This document shows positions 26,501-35,089 of a DNA stretch of 64,000 bases, piece after piece. A program made the position numbers and the translations under genes. Every line of letters starts with the position of its first letter. Position 1 is the stretch's first letter. The notes beneath the pieces are model-generated. The model was not told the DNA's origin. It saw only the letters and a list, made by a program, of their open reading frames with translations, and did not search any database. This DNA is from CAWHJN01 sp963829705 (GTDB taxonomy: Bacteria; Bacteroidota; Rhodothermia; Rhodothermales; BA12), in assembly GCA_963829705.1 (NCBI GenBank), contig CAWHJN010000002.1, positions 124,001-188,000 of the forward strand, written 5' to 3'.

Positions 26501-26782
26501 GAAATCGCCCCTGTTGAGGTAGAGTTTGTTGTCCGCCATGTTGGCGGTGAAGTAGAGATCGGGCAGGCTGTCGCCGTTGACGTCGCCCACGGCTACGCCG
26601 CCGCCGTTGTAGAAGTACTCGTATTCGAGCACGTTCAGGCCGGGCTGTTCAACCAGTGTATTGGCGAAATCGACGCCGCTCTCTTCGGACGATACGAGCG
26701 TAAACAGCGGCGCTTCATCGGGGTCGGTGGTGCAACCGGCCAGCACAACCAGCGCGAGGAGAAAGGCAAGGGGCTTCTTCAT
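23507..26782 (-). CDS. FG-GAP/VCBS repeat lipoprotein with ASPIC/UnbV domain
   Basis: Large exported lipoprotein of 1091 residues (lipobox LAGC near residue 16). I count fourteen calcium-binding-loop repeats of the D-x-D-G-D-G-x-x-D type, for example MADVDGDGDLDLYV, VGDVDGDGWPDVYV and AADLDGDGDLDLVA, consistent with two beta-propellers. Between them, at about residues 490-580, sits an ASPIC/UnbV domain (RGTGARVTVRT, QPARGYQSSVEPLLLFGLG, VEVTWPDGR). The fold suggests surface binding of polysaccharide or protein. Proteins of this kind are frequently found with SusC/SusD and haloperoxidase genes in Bacteroidota; their exact job is not established. Confidence 0.93.
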   Translation of the reverse strand: MKKPLAFLLALVVLAGCTTDPDEAPLFTLVSSEESGVDFANTLVEQPGLNVLEYEYFYNGGGVAVGDVNGDSLPDLYFTANMADNKLYLNRGDFRFEDATEKAGVAGPPGWTTGVTMADVDGDGDLDLYVCRSGDVSADRRRNLLYLNDGSGVFTEAAARFGLDAPTYSTHASFFDADRDGDLDLYLVNHNIRRLQQFDVGAIRAMRDSLAGDRLYRNDNGFFVDVSEQAGIRSNPIGFGLSATVGDVDGDGWPDVYVANDYDEDDYLYVNNGDGTFTDRAATMLAHTSYFSMGADIADVNNDALPDVVTLDMLPPDNARQKLLKGPDNYDRHRLLLSYGYHPQYMRNMLQLNTGVGSFSEIGQMAGISNTDWSWSALLADFDNDGFKDLVVTNGYVRDYTNMDFLKYVVPEASRQARERGETLDMMTLVEEMPSSNLSNVAFRNTGALLFEDVTAAWGLERPSLSNGAAYADLDRDGDLDLIVNNINAPAFLYRNRAAEKGASGLRVVLDGEGANTRGTGARVTVRTENATQVQEMQPARGYQSSVEPLLLFGLGTSAEATVEVTWPDGRVQTRLGAKGETLVFDQSEAAVGESIGVPARAERFAILDGALGLDFEHRENPFIDFKREPLLPHMLSRMGPALATGDVNGDGLDDVFVGGARGQGGALYLQQADATFRSVAVPAFDAAALYEDVDAALFDADGDGDLDLYVVSGDAEVTGDADIYQDRLYRNDGFGVFTADPAALPAITSSGGTVAVGDMDGDGDLDLFVGGRVVPGRYPLAPRSYLLENDGGRFSDVTPEPLQKPGMVADALWADLDGDGTPELVLAGEWMPIRVFARQRGSTFAETSARWGLAGTEGWWHALAAADLDGDGDLDLVAGNRGLNAQIQARADAPATVAAADFDANGSVDAIVSYYIGGKSYPMASRDELLGQINALKKRYTDYASYANATYEDLFTPEQRRGAVQLRAVTFESAVFVNDGGTFRRVALPAEAQVSPVRAVLVQDFDRDGTPDILVAGNDFAARAQEGRYDAGRGLFLRGDGAGGFQPFSVRASGFYAPGDVRKLALLKTTRGSVVVVARNDATLSTFGVL

Positions 26783-26810
26783 GATGCAAAAGGATCGTCG
26801 CGGCGGCTGT

Positions 26811-27893
26811 TCACGCTTTCAGTACGCCGCGCAGCGCCTGCCAGTGTGCGTCCGACGTGCCGACGCCTTCAAAGACGACGATGCCGTGCGCGCCGCCCGC
26901 GAGCGCCCGGCGCGTGGCCTCGGCCAGCATGTCGGGGGAGAGTTCGGGGATGTAGAGCCCGGCGTAGAGCGGAAAACGCCCGCCCAGCGCCGTCACGCCC
27001 TCGCGCACCGTCGGCTCGATCCAGTCCACGTCCTGCTCGTAAAACCAGTTGTAAACCATCGGCAGCACGGCGTCGAGCGGCCAGCGCGGCCAGTCCTGCC
27101 GCACGAGCGTCCGTGCGATGGAGGGCGACGGGAAGACGGCGGCGGTGATGTCTTTGCCGTAGCTGTGCGCCACCTGCGACAGCGCGTTGACCATCTCGAC
27201 GATGGTGTCGTAGCGGTACTGCACCCACGCGGCGTTCTGCGACGGGTCTTCGAGCGCGAGCGGGTCGATGCCTGTCCTGCTCTCGAACGTCGCACGGCAG
27301 ACCTCGCAGTAGCAATAGTCGTACGGTGCATATTCTTTGTCCTGCACGATGCCGTACGTGGGCCAGAGCGCGCTCGGCAGGATAACATCCGGGTAGCGGA
27401 TGTAATCGAGGTGCAGCCCGGCGATGCCGTCGATCTCCAGCAGCCTGCGCGCCCGTTCGATTTTGTGCGCCTTCACCTCCGGGCGCGACGGGCACATAAA
27501 CTTGTAGTAGTCCACGTACGGCGGGTCGGTGGCGGTGGACTTGCCCTCGCGGTTGACGGCGTACCATTCGGGGTGCTCGTCCTCCAAACCGCCCTCCATC
27601 ATCGTGATCATCCAGGCGTGGACTTCGATGCCCGCATCCTGTGCAGCAGGCAGCAGGTTGGAATAATCCTCCGGTGCGGTGTTGATGAGGGCGGCGGTGA
27701 TGCCCGCGTCGCGTGCCTTTGCGAACAGCGCCTCCCACTCGGCCACGGGCCGCTCGCCACGGATCCACACCCAGTGCTTGAGGTCGGCGCGATGTGGCAC
27801 GAGCGACCCAGTCGTCGCAGCCAATGCAGCAGGCGGGAGGGCAAGCGCGGCGACACTCGCGCTGCTGAGGTGCAGAAAATCTCGACGTTCCAT
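26811..27893 (-). CDS. exported family-10-like glycosyl hydrolase (GHL10/DUF187 type)
   Basis: TIM-barrel protein of 360 residues with a twin-arginine signal (ERRDFLHLSSAS). The GHL10-type motif GIAGLHLDYIRYPDV carries the probable catalytic aspartate, and the cysteine-rich CYCEVCRATF insert is typical of this subgroup. VLPMVYNWFYEQDVDWI and LYAGLYIPEL complete the barrel. Related Bacillus YngK-type proteins have no firmly assigned substrate, so calling it a glycosidase is by family only. It follows SusD after a terminator-like hairpin and precedes the FG-GAP gene by 28 bp. Confidence 0.88.
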   Translation of the reverse strand: MERRDFLHLSSASVAALALPPAALAATTGSLVPHRADLKHWVWIRGERPVAEWEALFAKARDAGITAALINTAPEDYSNLLPAAQDAGIEVHAWMITMMEGGLEDEHPEWYAVNREGKSTATDPPYVDYYKFMCPSRPEVKAHKIERARRLLEIDGIAGLHLDYIRYPDVILPSALWPTYGIVQDKEYAPYDYCYCEVCRATFESRTGIDPLALEDPSQNAAWVQYRYDTIVEMVNALSQVAHSYGKDITAAVFPSPSIARTLVRQDWPRWPLDAVLPMVYNWFYEQDVDWIEPTVREGVTALGGRFPLYAGLYIPELSPDMLAEATRRALAGGAHGIVVFEGVGTSDAHWQALRGVLKA

Positions 27894-27941
27894 GCAGAGG
27901 TAGCGGTTGAAAAGTCAGGTAGCAGGTGCCGATCAAAAGCA

Positions 27942-27975
27942 GAAGCGTCCTCCCCCGGCAGGAGGAGGACGCTTC
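27942..27975 (-). terminator. rho-independent terminator after the SusD gene
   Basis: Perfect 12-bp stem (GAAGCGTCCTCC with GGAGGACGCTTC) around a 10-nt loop. On the minus strand it is followed by a GCTTTTG run, so it points with the SusCD genes. It lies 21 bp past the SusD stop and before the GH10-like gene, and so could end or attenuate the operon there. Confidence 0.85.
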
Positions 27976-27996
27976 GAGACTCGACGCAGCGCAAGA

Positions 27997-29520
27997 TTAC
28001 GGCTTGTCCCACCACACGCGCGTGGTGAGTTCGTCCGGCCCCTGCCGCTGAAGGGCTGCCTGGTAGTTTTCCGCGTTCGAGACGGCCTCGCTCTGGTTGT
28101 AGCGCAGCCGCCGCGGGATGGTGCCCCCCGTTACGTTGCCCGGGTAGTTCACCGGCGTCAGGTTGGGGTAGCCCGTCCGCCGCCAGTTGGCAAAGGCCTC
28201 GTACTCGTTGAGGAAAACGGCGGCCCATACCTGCTCGCCGATCTGCTGCATCGCCGTCGCCGCGTTGAACGGGTTGGCGGCGAGGTAGGCGTCGATGGCG
28301 CTGTTCTCGATGACCGTCGAAGCACCTCCGTACGCCGCGAGGTACGTCATGGCGGCGCGGACGCCCGCGTTGTAGTGCGCGGCAGCGTCGGTAGCGCCCC
28401 AGCCACGCACGGCGGCTTCGGCGAGGTACAGTTCAACCTCGGCATACGTCTGGAAGAACGTCGGATCTTCCACGCCAACGATGGCGGGGTTGACGACCAT
28501 ATAGGCATCAAGGCCGCAGGGCGACGGGGCTGGGGTGCCCGTGCATGCCACCCAGTTGGAGGCATTCGGTATCGTGTTGGCGTCGTAGCCGTTGGGCAGA
28601 CCGAGCGCGGGCGCGCCGGCATCCGGCAACTGGCCATAGACGGTCAGGCGGGGATCGCCGTGCGATTTCATCCAGTTCACGAACGTCTGGCTGAGGTGCT
28701 GGCTGGCGTCGGCCAGAAACACCTCGCCCACCCCGTTGCGCCACGCGGCGGGGTCGTGCGGAAGCGCGGCGTTGTCGGCGTTGCTCTGCATCACCCCACC
28801 GGCGATGGCTTTCTGCACCCACTGCTGCGCCGCCGCCGGATCGGCCTTGCTCATCCGCATCCCGAGCCGCAGCATCAGCGAATAGGCGAAGCGGCGCATT
28901 TTGGTCGCGTCGCCGCCGTACATCAGGTCGCCGCTGGGCACTTCTTTCGAGGCATCCAGGGCCGCAGCGGCTTCTTCCAGCTCTTTCAGCATATCCGCGT
29001 AGATCTCCTGCTGCGGATCGTACTTGGGCGTCACGTTGCCCTCGATGTAGCCCAGCCCGGCCTCGGAGTACGGCACGTCGCCATAGAGGTCGGTGAGGCG
29101 GTGGTACATGAGCACCCGCAGGATGCGGGCCGTCGAGCAGTAGTTGACGAGGGCCTCATCGCCGCACGTCTGCAGCTTCAGGTCCTCGATGTTCTTGGCG
29201 ATGTTGGGGTAGTACCGATCCCACATCGACGCCGAGTAGTCGCTGTTGTAGAGGTATTTATCGCCCGACCAGTACCCCGGCAGCGCCGCGAGATGCTGAA
29301 TCATCGTCGAGCTGTAGATGAGGTTGGTGCGCCAGTTTTCGTAGCGCTCCCCGGCAATCCGCAGTTCGATGTCGGTGATCTTGTAGTTGGGGTCGATCTG
29401 GTCGGCCTGCGTCGGGTTGACGTTGAGGTCCCCGAAGTTGTCGCAGGCGGACAGGGTGAGCAGGCCGAGCGCCACGAGGGGCAGGCCTACCCAGGTATAA
29501 AAACGGTTCATGCGTGTCAT
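27997..29520 (-). CDS. SusD/RagB family outer-membrane nutrient-binding lipoprotein
   Basis: Surface lipoprotein of 507 residues that captures substrate and lids the SusC channel. Signal and lipobox LLTLSACDNFGDLNVNPT are characteristic. The tetratricopeptide-like helices are visible in RILRVLMYHRLTDLYGDVPYSEA, cut short here to its hallmark LTDLYGDVPYSEA, and in MRRFAYSLMLRLGMRMSK. VELYLAEAAVRGWG and NEYEAFANWRRTGYPNLTP are typical of the SusD-like 2 family. It pairs with the SusC gene 40 bp upstream. The imported substrate is not visible in sequence; neighbouring GH20, GH18 and asparaginase genes suggest GlcNAc-containing glycans or glycopeptides. Confidence 0.95.
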   Translation of the reverse strand: MTRMNRFYTWVGLPLVALGLLTLSACDNFGDLNVNPTQADQIDPNYKITDIELRIAGERYENWRTNLIYSSTMIQHLAALPGYWSGDKYLYNSDYSASMWDRYYPNIAKNIEDLKLQTCGDEALVNYCSTARILRVLMYHRLTDLYGDVPYSEAGLGYIEGNVTPKYDPQQEIYADMLKELEEAAAALDASKEVPSGDLMYGGDATKMRRFAYSLMLRLGMRMSKADPAAAQQWVQKAIAGGVMQSNADNAALPHDPAAWRNGVGEVFLADASQHLSQTFVNWMKSHGDPRLTVYGQLPDAGAPALGLPNGYDANTIPNASNWVACTGTPAPSPCGLDAYMVVNPAIVGVEDPTFFQTYAEVELYLAEAAVRGWGATDAAAHYNAGVRAAMTYLAAYGGASTVIENSAIDAYLAANPFNAATAMQQIGEQVWAAVFLNEYEAFANWRRTGYPNLTPVNYPGNVTGGTIPRRLRYNQSEAVSNAENYQAALQRQGPDELTTRVWWDKP

Positions 29521-29560
29521 GAGAATAGACGTGAAAGGCAGGTAGACATCGACGCGGGCG

Positions 29561-32500
29561 TTAGAGCCGCACGTTGATGTTGAAGCCGAAGCTGCGCGTC
29601 TGCGGGACGCCGGCCAGCTCCAGCCCGATGCCCTGGCTGTCGTTGCGGAAACTCGACTCAGGGTCGAGGTTGGGCACGTTGCTGTGGATGAGCCACAGGT
29701 TGCGCCCCACCAGCGAAACCGTCATGTCCTGGATGGGCGAGTTGCCGAAGAGGCTCACCGGCACGCGGTAGGCCAGCTGCAGCTCGCGCAGCTTGACGAA
29801 GCTGCCGTCGTAGACGAACTGCTCGCCGATCTGCCCGGCAATGCGGCCGTAGTAGTCCTGCGCGTCGGCATTGACCGTGTTGGCCGAGCAGCCCGTCGGC
29901 GCGCCGTCCTCGGTCGTGCCCGTGCATGAAGCGAGCGAAACGCCCTCACCCACGATCCCATCTTCGCGCCCTTCGAGCGTTTCCCTGTGGAGGCCGTTGG
30001 CGTAGGCGTTCGCGTTGAGGGCGGAGAAGAAGTCGCCGCCGAAGCGCATGTCTACCAGACCGCTCAACGTGAAGCGCTGGTAGCGGAACGAGCTCGAAAT
30101 GCCGCCGCTCCAGTCGGGCGAAGCGTTGCCGAGTTCGAGGGCGTTCGGCGAGCGGACGGGCAGCCCGTCGGCGTCGAAGACCTTGCGGCCCTGATCGTCG
30201 CGCAGGTACCCGTTGCCGCGAATCACGCCGAAGGGCTTGCCGACCTCGGCGGTGACGAAGTTGCCCTGAATGCGGCTTTCACTCAGCCGCACCACATCGT
30301 CTTCGCCGAGCAGCGACACCACCTCGTTGACGTTGCGCCCGTAGTTGAAATTCACGTCCCAGCGGATGTTGCGCGTGAGCACGGGCGTCGTCGTGAGCAG
30401 CATTTCGATGCCTTTGTTGGTGATGGCACCGGCGTTGATGACGCGGCTGCCGAAACCCGACGTGGCCGAGATGCTCGTACCGAGGATCTGGTTGGTGGTC
30501 TCGCGGCTGTAGTACGTGAAATCGAGCCCGAGCCGGTTGCTCAGACCGCGCAGGTCGATGCCCACTTCGTACTCGTCGCTCGAATACGGCTTCAGGTCTG
30601 CCAGCGGGATCTCGCTCTGCGCAATGCCGCCGCGCGGGCGGCCGAGGTGGCTCGCGCCGTTGAGGCCGTAGGTGAGCAGCAGCCGGTAGGCATACGTGTC
30701 ACCGCCCACATTCGCGTAGGCCGCGCGCAGCTTGCCGTAATCCAGCCAGTTCGCCACGTTGAAGGCATCCGTGAAAACGAAAGCCGCGCTCACCGACGGG
30801 TAGAAGTACGAGTTGTTGTCCTCGGGCAGAGCCGACGACCAGTCGTTGCGACCCGTCGCCGTCAGGAACAGGTAGTTCTTGTAGGCAAACTCCGCCTGTC
30901 CGTAGAGCGAGTTGACCTGCTTGTGCACCAGCCCGTAGCCCGTGGTGCTCGTCGCCTGGTTGGTGACGACTTCCAGGTTGGGCACGTTGAAGCCGCCGCC
31001 GCCGCCGAGCGTCAGCGTCTCGGTTTCGCTGTACTGGATGTTGCCGCCGAAGTTGGCCACGATGCCGATGTCTGGCGTCACGTCGCGGTTGAGCGACAGC
31101 AGGAAGTCCGTGTTGACTTCGGTGATATCGTAGTTCTCCTCGACCTGGCTGCCACGCAGCGTGTAGGCCGTGCCGTAGGGTTCGATGTTGGTGCGGCGCA
31201 GCGTGTAGGTGTCGCCGCCAAAACGTCCTTGCAGCGAGAGCCAGTCGGTGAAGGCATAGGCGAGCGAGGTCATGCCGATGATGCGGCGCTCCTCGTCTTT
31301 CTGCGTAAACACCGTCGCCGCCCAGTAGGGATTCTGTGCGAACGTGTTCTCGAACGGATGCAGTTCCAGCCCTGCTGCCGTCGCGCCGAGCTTCGAGCAG
31401 TCCGGCAAATCGACGGGGCAGCGCATCGTCTCCACGTCCACGTTGGGCGCGAGCAGGAAGACGGAATAGTTGGGGTTGCCCGGCGAGTCCGACAGTCGGG
31501 GCCGGTTGTCCACTTTCTCGCGGATAAAGTTGAGCTTGGCATCGGCGGTAAGCTTGGATGCCAGCCGCGCCGTGCCGCTGAGGGTGAAGGTGCCGCGCGA
31601 CAGGCCCGACGAGGGCGTGATGCCGTCGTTGGCGAGCCACGAGCCCGACATCCGCAGCGTCGAGTTGTCGGTGCTTGTCGTGAGCGCGAGCGTGTTCGTC
31701 GCCGTCAGGCCACGGTCGTAGAAACGGCTCAGGTTGTCGCCCACCGAGCTATACGCGCGCTCGACGCCGTCCCAGTTGACGACCATCTGGCCGTTCATCT
31801 TCTCGCCCCAGGCCGCCGTGTTGGTGGCCTTGGCACCCTCGGCCGTCGTGGGCGCCGCGCCGCGCGTGCCCTGCCCGTAGACCTCCTGGAAGTCGGTACT
31901 CACGAGCACATCCTCGAACGTGAGGTTGCTGTTGTACTCGATGCCCAGCCCGGCACCGCGCGTACCGCGCTTGGTGGTGATGACGATAACGCCGTTGAGC
32001 GCGCGCGAGCCGTAGAGCGCCGCCGCCGCGCCGCCTTTGAGCACACTCATCGACTCGATGTCGTCCGGGTTGATGCCCGAGATGCCGTCGCCGCCATCGA
32101 CGCCGCCCCACATACCCGCCGACGAGATCGTGGTGTTGTCGATCGGCACGCCATCGACGACGTAGAGCGGCTGGTTGCTGTCGCTCGCGTCGATGGTCGA
32201 GATGCCGCGAATGATGACGCGGCTCGACCCCGACGCGCCCGAGGCGGGCTTCGAGACGACCACGCCGGCCACCTTGCCCGAGAGCGCGTTGGCCACGTTG
32301 ACCTCGCGCACTTCGGCAAGGTCGTCGCCGCTGACCTGCCCCACCGAGTACCCCAGCGCACGTTCCTTGCGCTCGATGCCGAAAGCCGTCACGACGACGT
32401 CCTCGAGCAGTTGGAGATCGGGCGCCAACTCGATCGTGATCGTCGAGCGCCCTTCAATGGGCACCGTCTGACGCACGTAGCCCACGTACGAGACGACGAG

Positions 32501-32761
32501 CGACGACGTGGCGCTGGTGGCGACGAGCGAAAACTTGCCGTTGACGTCCGTAGCCGTTCCGTTCTGCGTGCCCATCTCGACGATGTTGACGCCGATGAGG
32601 GGCTCGTTGGTCTGGGCGTCAAGGACGGTGCCGGTAACGGCATGCTGGGCCCGAGCGGACGGTGCGGCCAGCACGGCCAGCAGCGCCGCGCACGCGAAGG
32701 TGTTCAGCAGGTGCCGCAAGCCACTACGGTGCGGCAGCAACCCGGAATACAGGTGGGGCAT
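29561..32761 (-). CDS. SusC/RagA family TonB-linked outer-membrane transporter
   Basis: TonB-dependent beta-barrel of 1066 residues that imports oligosaccharides or peptides across the outer membrane with its SusD partner. After the signal peptide (AAPSARAQ) comes a carboxypeptidase-regulatory-like domain (VTGTVLDAQTNEPLIGVNIV), the TonB box region (LEDVVVTAFG), the plug with SGKVAGVVVSKP, VIIRGISTI, PLYVVDGVPIDN and the SusC-specific ALYGSRALNGVIVITTKRG, then the barrel ending in RSFGFNINVRL with a C-terminal aromatic/hydrophobic strand. The 272 bp before it, shared with the E1 gene, should hold the promoter, but no anti-sigma/ECF pair is adjacent. Confidence 0.97.
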   Translation of the reverse strand: MPHLYSGLLPHRSGLRHLLNTFACAALLAVLAAPSARAQHAVTGTVLDAQTNEPLIGVNIVEMGTQNGTATDVNGKFSLVATSATSSLVVSYVGYVRQTVPIEGRSTITIELAPDLQLLEDVVVTAFGIERKERALGYSVGQVSGDDLAEVREVNVANALSGKVAGVVVSKPASGASGSSRVIIRGISTIDASDSNQPLYVVDGVPIDNTTISSAGMWGGVDGGDGISGINPDDIESMSVLKGGAAAALYGSRALNGVIVITTKRGTRGAGLGIEYNSNLTFEDVLVSTDFQEVYGQGTRGAAPTTAEGAKATNTAAWGEKMNGQMVVNWDGVERAYSSVGDNLSRFYDRGLTATNTLALTTSTDNSTLRMSGSWLANDGITPSSGLSRGTFTLSGTARLASKLTADAKLNFIREKVDNRPRLSDSPGNPNYSVFLLAPNVDVETMRCPVDLPDCSKLGATAAGLELHPFENTFAQNPYWAATVFTQKDEERRIIGMTSLAYAFTDWLSLQGRFGGDTYTLRRTNIEPYGTAYTLRGSQVEENYDITEVNTDFLLSLNRDVTPDIGIVANFGGNIQYSETETLTLGGGGGFNVPNLEVVTNQATSTTGYGLVHKQVNSLYGQAEFAYKNYLFLTATGRNDWSSALPEDNNSYFYPSVSAAFVFTDAFNVANWLDYGKLRAAYANVGGDTYAYRLLLTYGLNGASHLGRPRGGIAQSEIPLADLKPYSSDEYEVGIDLRGLSNRLGLDFTYYSRETTNQILGTSISATSGFGSRVINAGAITNKGIEMLLTTTPVLTRNIRWDVNFNYGRNVNEVVSLLGEDDVVRLSESRIQGNFVTAEVGKPFGVIRGNGYLRDDQGRKVFDADGLPVRSPNALELGNASPDWSGGISSSFRYQRFTLSGLVDMRFGGDFFSALNANAYANGLHRETLEGREDGIVGEGVSLASCTGTTEDGAPTGCSANTVNADAQDYYGRIAGQIGEQFVYDGSFVKLRELQLAYRVPVSLFGNSPIQDMTVSLVGRNLWLIHSNVPNLDPESSFRNDSQGIGLELAGVPQTRSFGFNINVRL

Positions 32762-33010
32762 GGTTCAGATGCGTTTCGTGGTAAGGCAACTCTGCGCCTT
32801 GAAACAGCAGCGACGGCATCGAACCCAGTACTTGCAGCCGAGGCAGGCGTAGCACCGTTGTGTGAAGGGCGGGTCAAGGATACGGGATTGGACGGAAAAC
32901 AGCAACGTCTGCCTCTCAGAAAGGCCGGTGGGCGGGAGGCATTTCGGCCTACCCCACCTGAAGAGCGTGCGAACGCCTATGGAGCACGCGTCAAACCTCC
33001 GCCATCGCCG

Positions 33011-33019
33011 TAGCTTTCG
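33011..33019 (+). promoter_or_regulatory. candidate -7 promoter box before the E1 gene
   Basis: TAGCTTTCG, near the TAnnTTTG consensus and almost identical to TAACTTTCG in front of ftsK. It lies 27 bp before the GTG start considered most likely for the E1 gene. Confidence 0.3.
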
Positions 33020-33045
33020 GCTCCCGTCACCTGTTGCTGCTCTCC

Positions 33046-35022
33046 GTGCCTGCACCCACACCCTCCATCGACCTCGCCGCGGCATACCGCGCCCTTTTGC
33101 TGCCTCGGGTGATCGAGGAGAAGATGCTCAAACTCATCCGGCAGGGGCGCCTGTCGAAGTGGTTCAGCGGTTACGGGCAGGAGGCCATCGCCGTCGGCTG
33201 CGCGCTCGCGCTCGGAGAGGACGACTACCTCTTGCCCATGCACCGCAACATCGGCGTGTGGACGACGCGCGGCGTGCCGCTCAAGCCGCTCTTCTGCCAG
33301 CTCATGGGCCGCGAGGGCGGTTACACGAAGGGCCGCGACCGCACCTTCCACTTCGGCTTGCCGGAGAAGCACATCGTCGGGATGATCTCGCACCTCGGCG
33401 CGATGTGGCCCGTCGCGGGCGGGCTGGCGCTGGCGTCGCAGTTAAAGGACGAGGGTTTTGTCGCGTGCGCGCTCCTCGGTGAAGGCGCCACGCGCGAAGG
33501 CGATTTCCACGAAGCCCTCAGCCTGGCGGCTATCTGGAAGCTGCCCGTCGTGTTCGTCGTCGAGAACAACGGCTACGGCCTCTCGACGCCCACGCGCGAC
33601 GCCATTCCCGTAGACGACATTGCCGACGCGGCGGCGGGCTACGGCATCCCCGGCCAGGTCGTGGACGGCAACAGCCTGCTGGCCGTCGTCGAGGCCGTCG
33701 GGCAGGCGGCGGCGCGCGGACGGGCGGGCGACGGCCCCTCGCTCCTGGAGATGAAGACGTTCAGGATGCGCGGCCACGAGGAAGCCTCCGGAACGAAATA
33801 CGTGCCCGACGCGCTCTTCGACGAGTGGAAAGAGCGCGATCCCCTAGCCCGCTTCGAGGCGCACCTCGACGAAACAGGGGCCATCGGCAAGAAAGCCCGC
33901 GCCACGCTCCGCAAAACGCTGGAGCGCGAGGTGGACGAGGCCGCCGAGTACGCGCTGGCGCAGCCCGCCGTCACGAGCACAGCGGAGGTGGAAACGGGGG
34001 ATGTGTTCGCGCCCACCCAAGAAAAACCGCGTGCGCCCGAGGGCCCACAGACCGAAAAGCGCTTTATCGACGCCGTCACGGACGCGCTCATGCAGGGCAT
34101 GGAGGAGAACGACCGCACCGTGCTCATGGGGCAGGACGTGGCCGAATACGGCGGCGTCTTCAAGGTCACGCAGGGGTTTCTGGAAAAGTTCGGCGCGGCG
34201 CGCATCCGCAACACGCCCATCATGGAGTCGGGCGTGCTGGGCGCGGCGATGGGGCTGGCCCTCGAAGGCTTCCACCCCATCGTCGAGATGCAGTACGGCG
34301 ATTTCATCACCTGCGGCTTCAACCAGATCGTCAACAATCTCGGCACGACGCACTACCGCTGGGGCGCGCCGCTGCCCGTCACGATCCGCGCGCCGTTCGG
34401 CGGCGGCGTGGGCGCGGGGCCGTTCCACTCGCAGAGCATGGAGGCGTGGTTCGCCCACGCGCCGGGCCTGAAAGTCGTGGTGCCGGGCACGCCGCAGGAT
34501 GCGAAGGGCCTGCTGATGGCGGCGCTGCGCGAGCCCAACCCCGTGTTGTTCTTCGAGCCGAAAGCCCTCTACCGCAGCCTCAAGGGCCTCGTCACCGACG
34601 CGCCATTCGAGATTCCGCTGGGAGTGGCGCGCGTGGCCCGCGAAGGGCGCGACTGCACCGTGGTGACGTATGGCGTGGGCGTGCGCTGGGCGGAGACCGA
34701 GGCGGCGCTGTGGGCCGAGCGGGGCGTCGAACTCGAAATCATCGACCTCAGGACGCTCGTGCCGTGGGACCGCGAGACGGTGCTGGCATCGGTGGCGAAG
34801 ACGCACCGCGTCGTCGTCGTCCACGAGGCGTGGCGCACGGCGGGCTTCGGCGCGGAGATCGCGGCGGAGATCGCCGAAACGGCTTTCCGCCACCTCGACG
34901 CGCCGCCCGCGCGCGTGGGGGCGAGGCACACGCCTGTGCCTTTTTCGCCGGGCATCGAGGACGGTATCTTTTCCGCTCGCGCCCGCCTCCACGACGCCAT
35001 CGCCGCGACGCTGGCGTTTTGA
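33046..35022 (+). CDS. fused E1 alpha-beta subunit of a branched-chain/2-oxoacid dehydrogenase
   Basis: Thiamine diphosphate enzyme that decarboxylates 2-oxoacids and feeds the acyl group to E2 lipoate. Residues 1 to about 325 are the alpha part, with the ThDP motif starting at GEGATREGDFHEA and ending VVENNGYGLSTP. After a linker (about 310-340) comes the beta part with LMGQDVAEYGGVFKVTQG, MESGVLGAAMGLALEG and GGVGAGPFHSQS. The GEG rather than GDG start and the SGYGQEA stretch favour the branched-chain 2-oxoacid type over pyruvate. Alpha-beta fusions are common in Bacteroidota. A TTG 12 bases upstream is an alternative start. E2 and E3 genes are not in the window. Confidence 0.92.
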   Translation: MPAPTPSIDLAAAYRALLLPRVIEEKMLKLIRQGRLSKWFSGYGQEAIAVGCALALGEDDYLLPMHRNIGVWTTRGVPLKPLFCQLMGREGGYTKGRDRTFHFGLPEKHIVGMISHLGAMWPVAGGLALASQLKDEGFVACALLGEGATREGDFHEALSLAAIWKLPVVFVVENNGYGLSTPTRDAIPVDDIADAAAGYGIPGQVVDGNSLLAVVEAVGQAAARGRAGDGPSLLEMKTFRMRGHEEASGTKYVPDALFDEWKERDPLARFEAHLDETGAIGKKARATLRKTLEREVDEAAEYALAQPAVTSTAEVETGDVFAPTQEKPRAPEGPQTEKRFIDAVTDALMQGMEENDRTVLMGQDVAEYGGVFKVTQGFLEKFGAARIRNTPIMESGVLGAAMGLALEGFHPIVEMQYGDFITCGFNQIVNNLGTTHYRWGAPLPVTIRAPFGGGVGAGPFHSQSMEAWFAHAPGLKVVVPGTPQDAKGLLMAALREPNPVLFFEPKALYRSLKGLVTDAPFEIPLGVARVAREGRDCTVVTYGVGVRWAETEAALWAERGVELEIIDLRTLVPWDRETVLASVAKTHRVVVVHEAWRTAGFGAEIAAEIAETAFRHLDAPPARVGARHTPVPFSPGIEDGIFSARARLHDAIAATLAF

Positions 35023-35030
35023 GGGGAGGC

Positions 35031-35058
35031 TCATGGGTCGTTCGTCATTTTTCTTTCG
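35031..35058 (+). repeat. degenerate heptamer array upstream of a lipoprotein gene
   Basis: Four 7-bp steps (TCATGGG, TCGTTCG, TCATTTT, TCTTTCG) beginning eight bases after the E1 stop and ending 31 bp before the next ATG. It is the least regular of the arrays in the window. Confidence 0.4.
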
Positions 35059-35089
35059 ACGCTCGGCCACCCTCCAACCGCTATTCTTC

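Noticed and set aside
29987..33013. Very long open frame on the plus strand opposite SusC
   Set aside because: The minus-strand SusC protein has clear domains. The opposite frame is Arg/Val/Gly-rich low-complexity sequence and owes its length to high GC. The same holds for long opposite-strand or out-of-phase frames over the P1B-4 ATPase, MutL, the FG-GAP gene and ccmF.
32765..33085. Cysteine-containing 106-residue frame between SusC and the E1 gene
   Set aside because: It overlaps the E1 start on the opposite strand and its composition is like the intergenic shadow frames.
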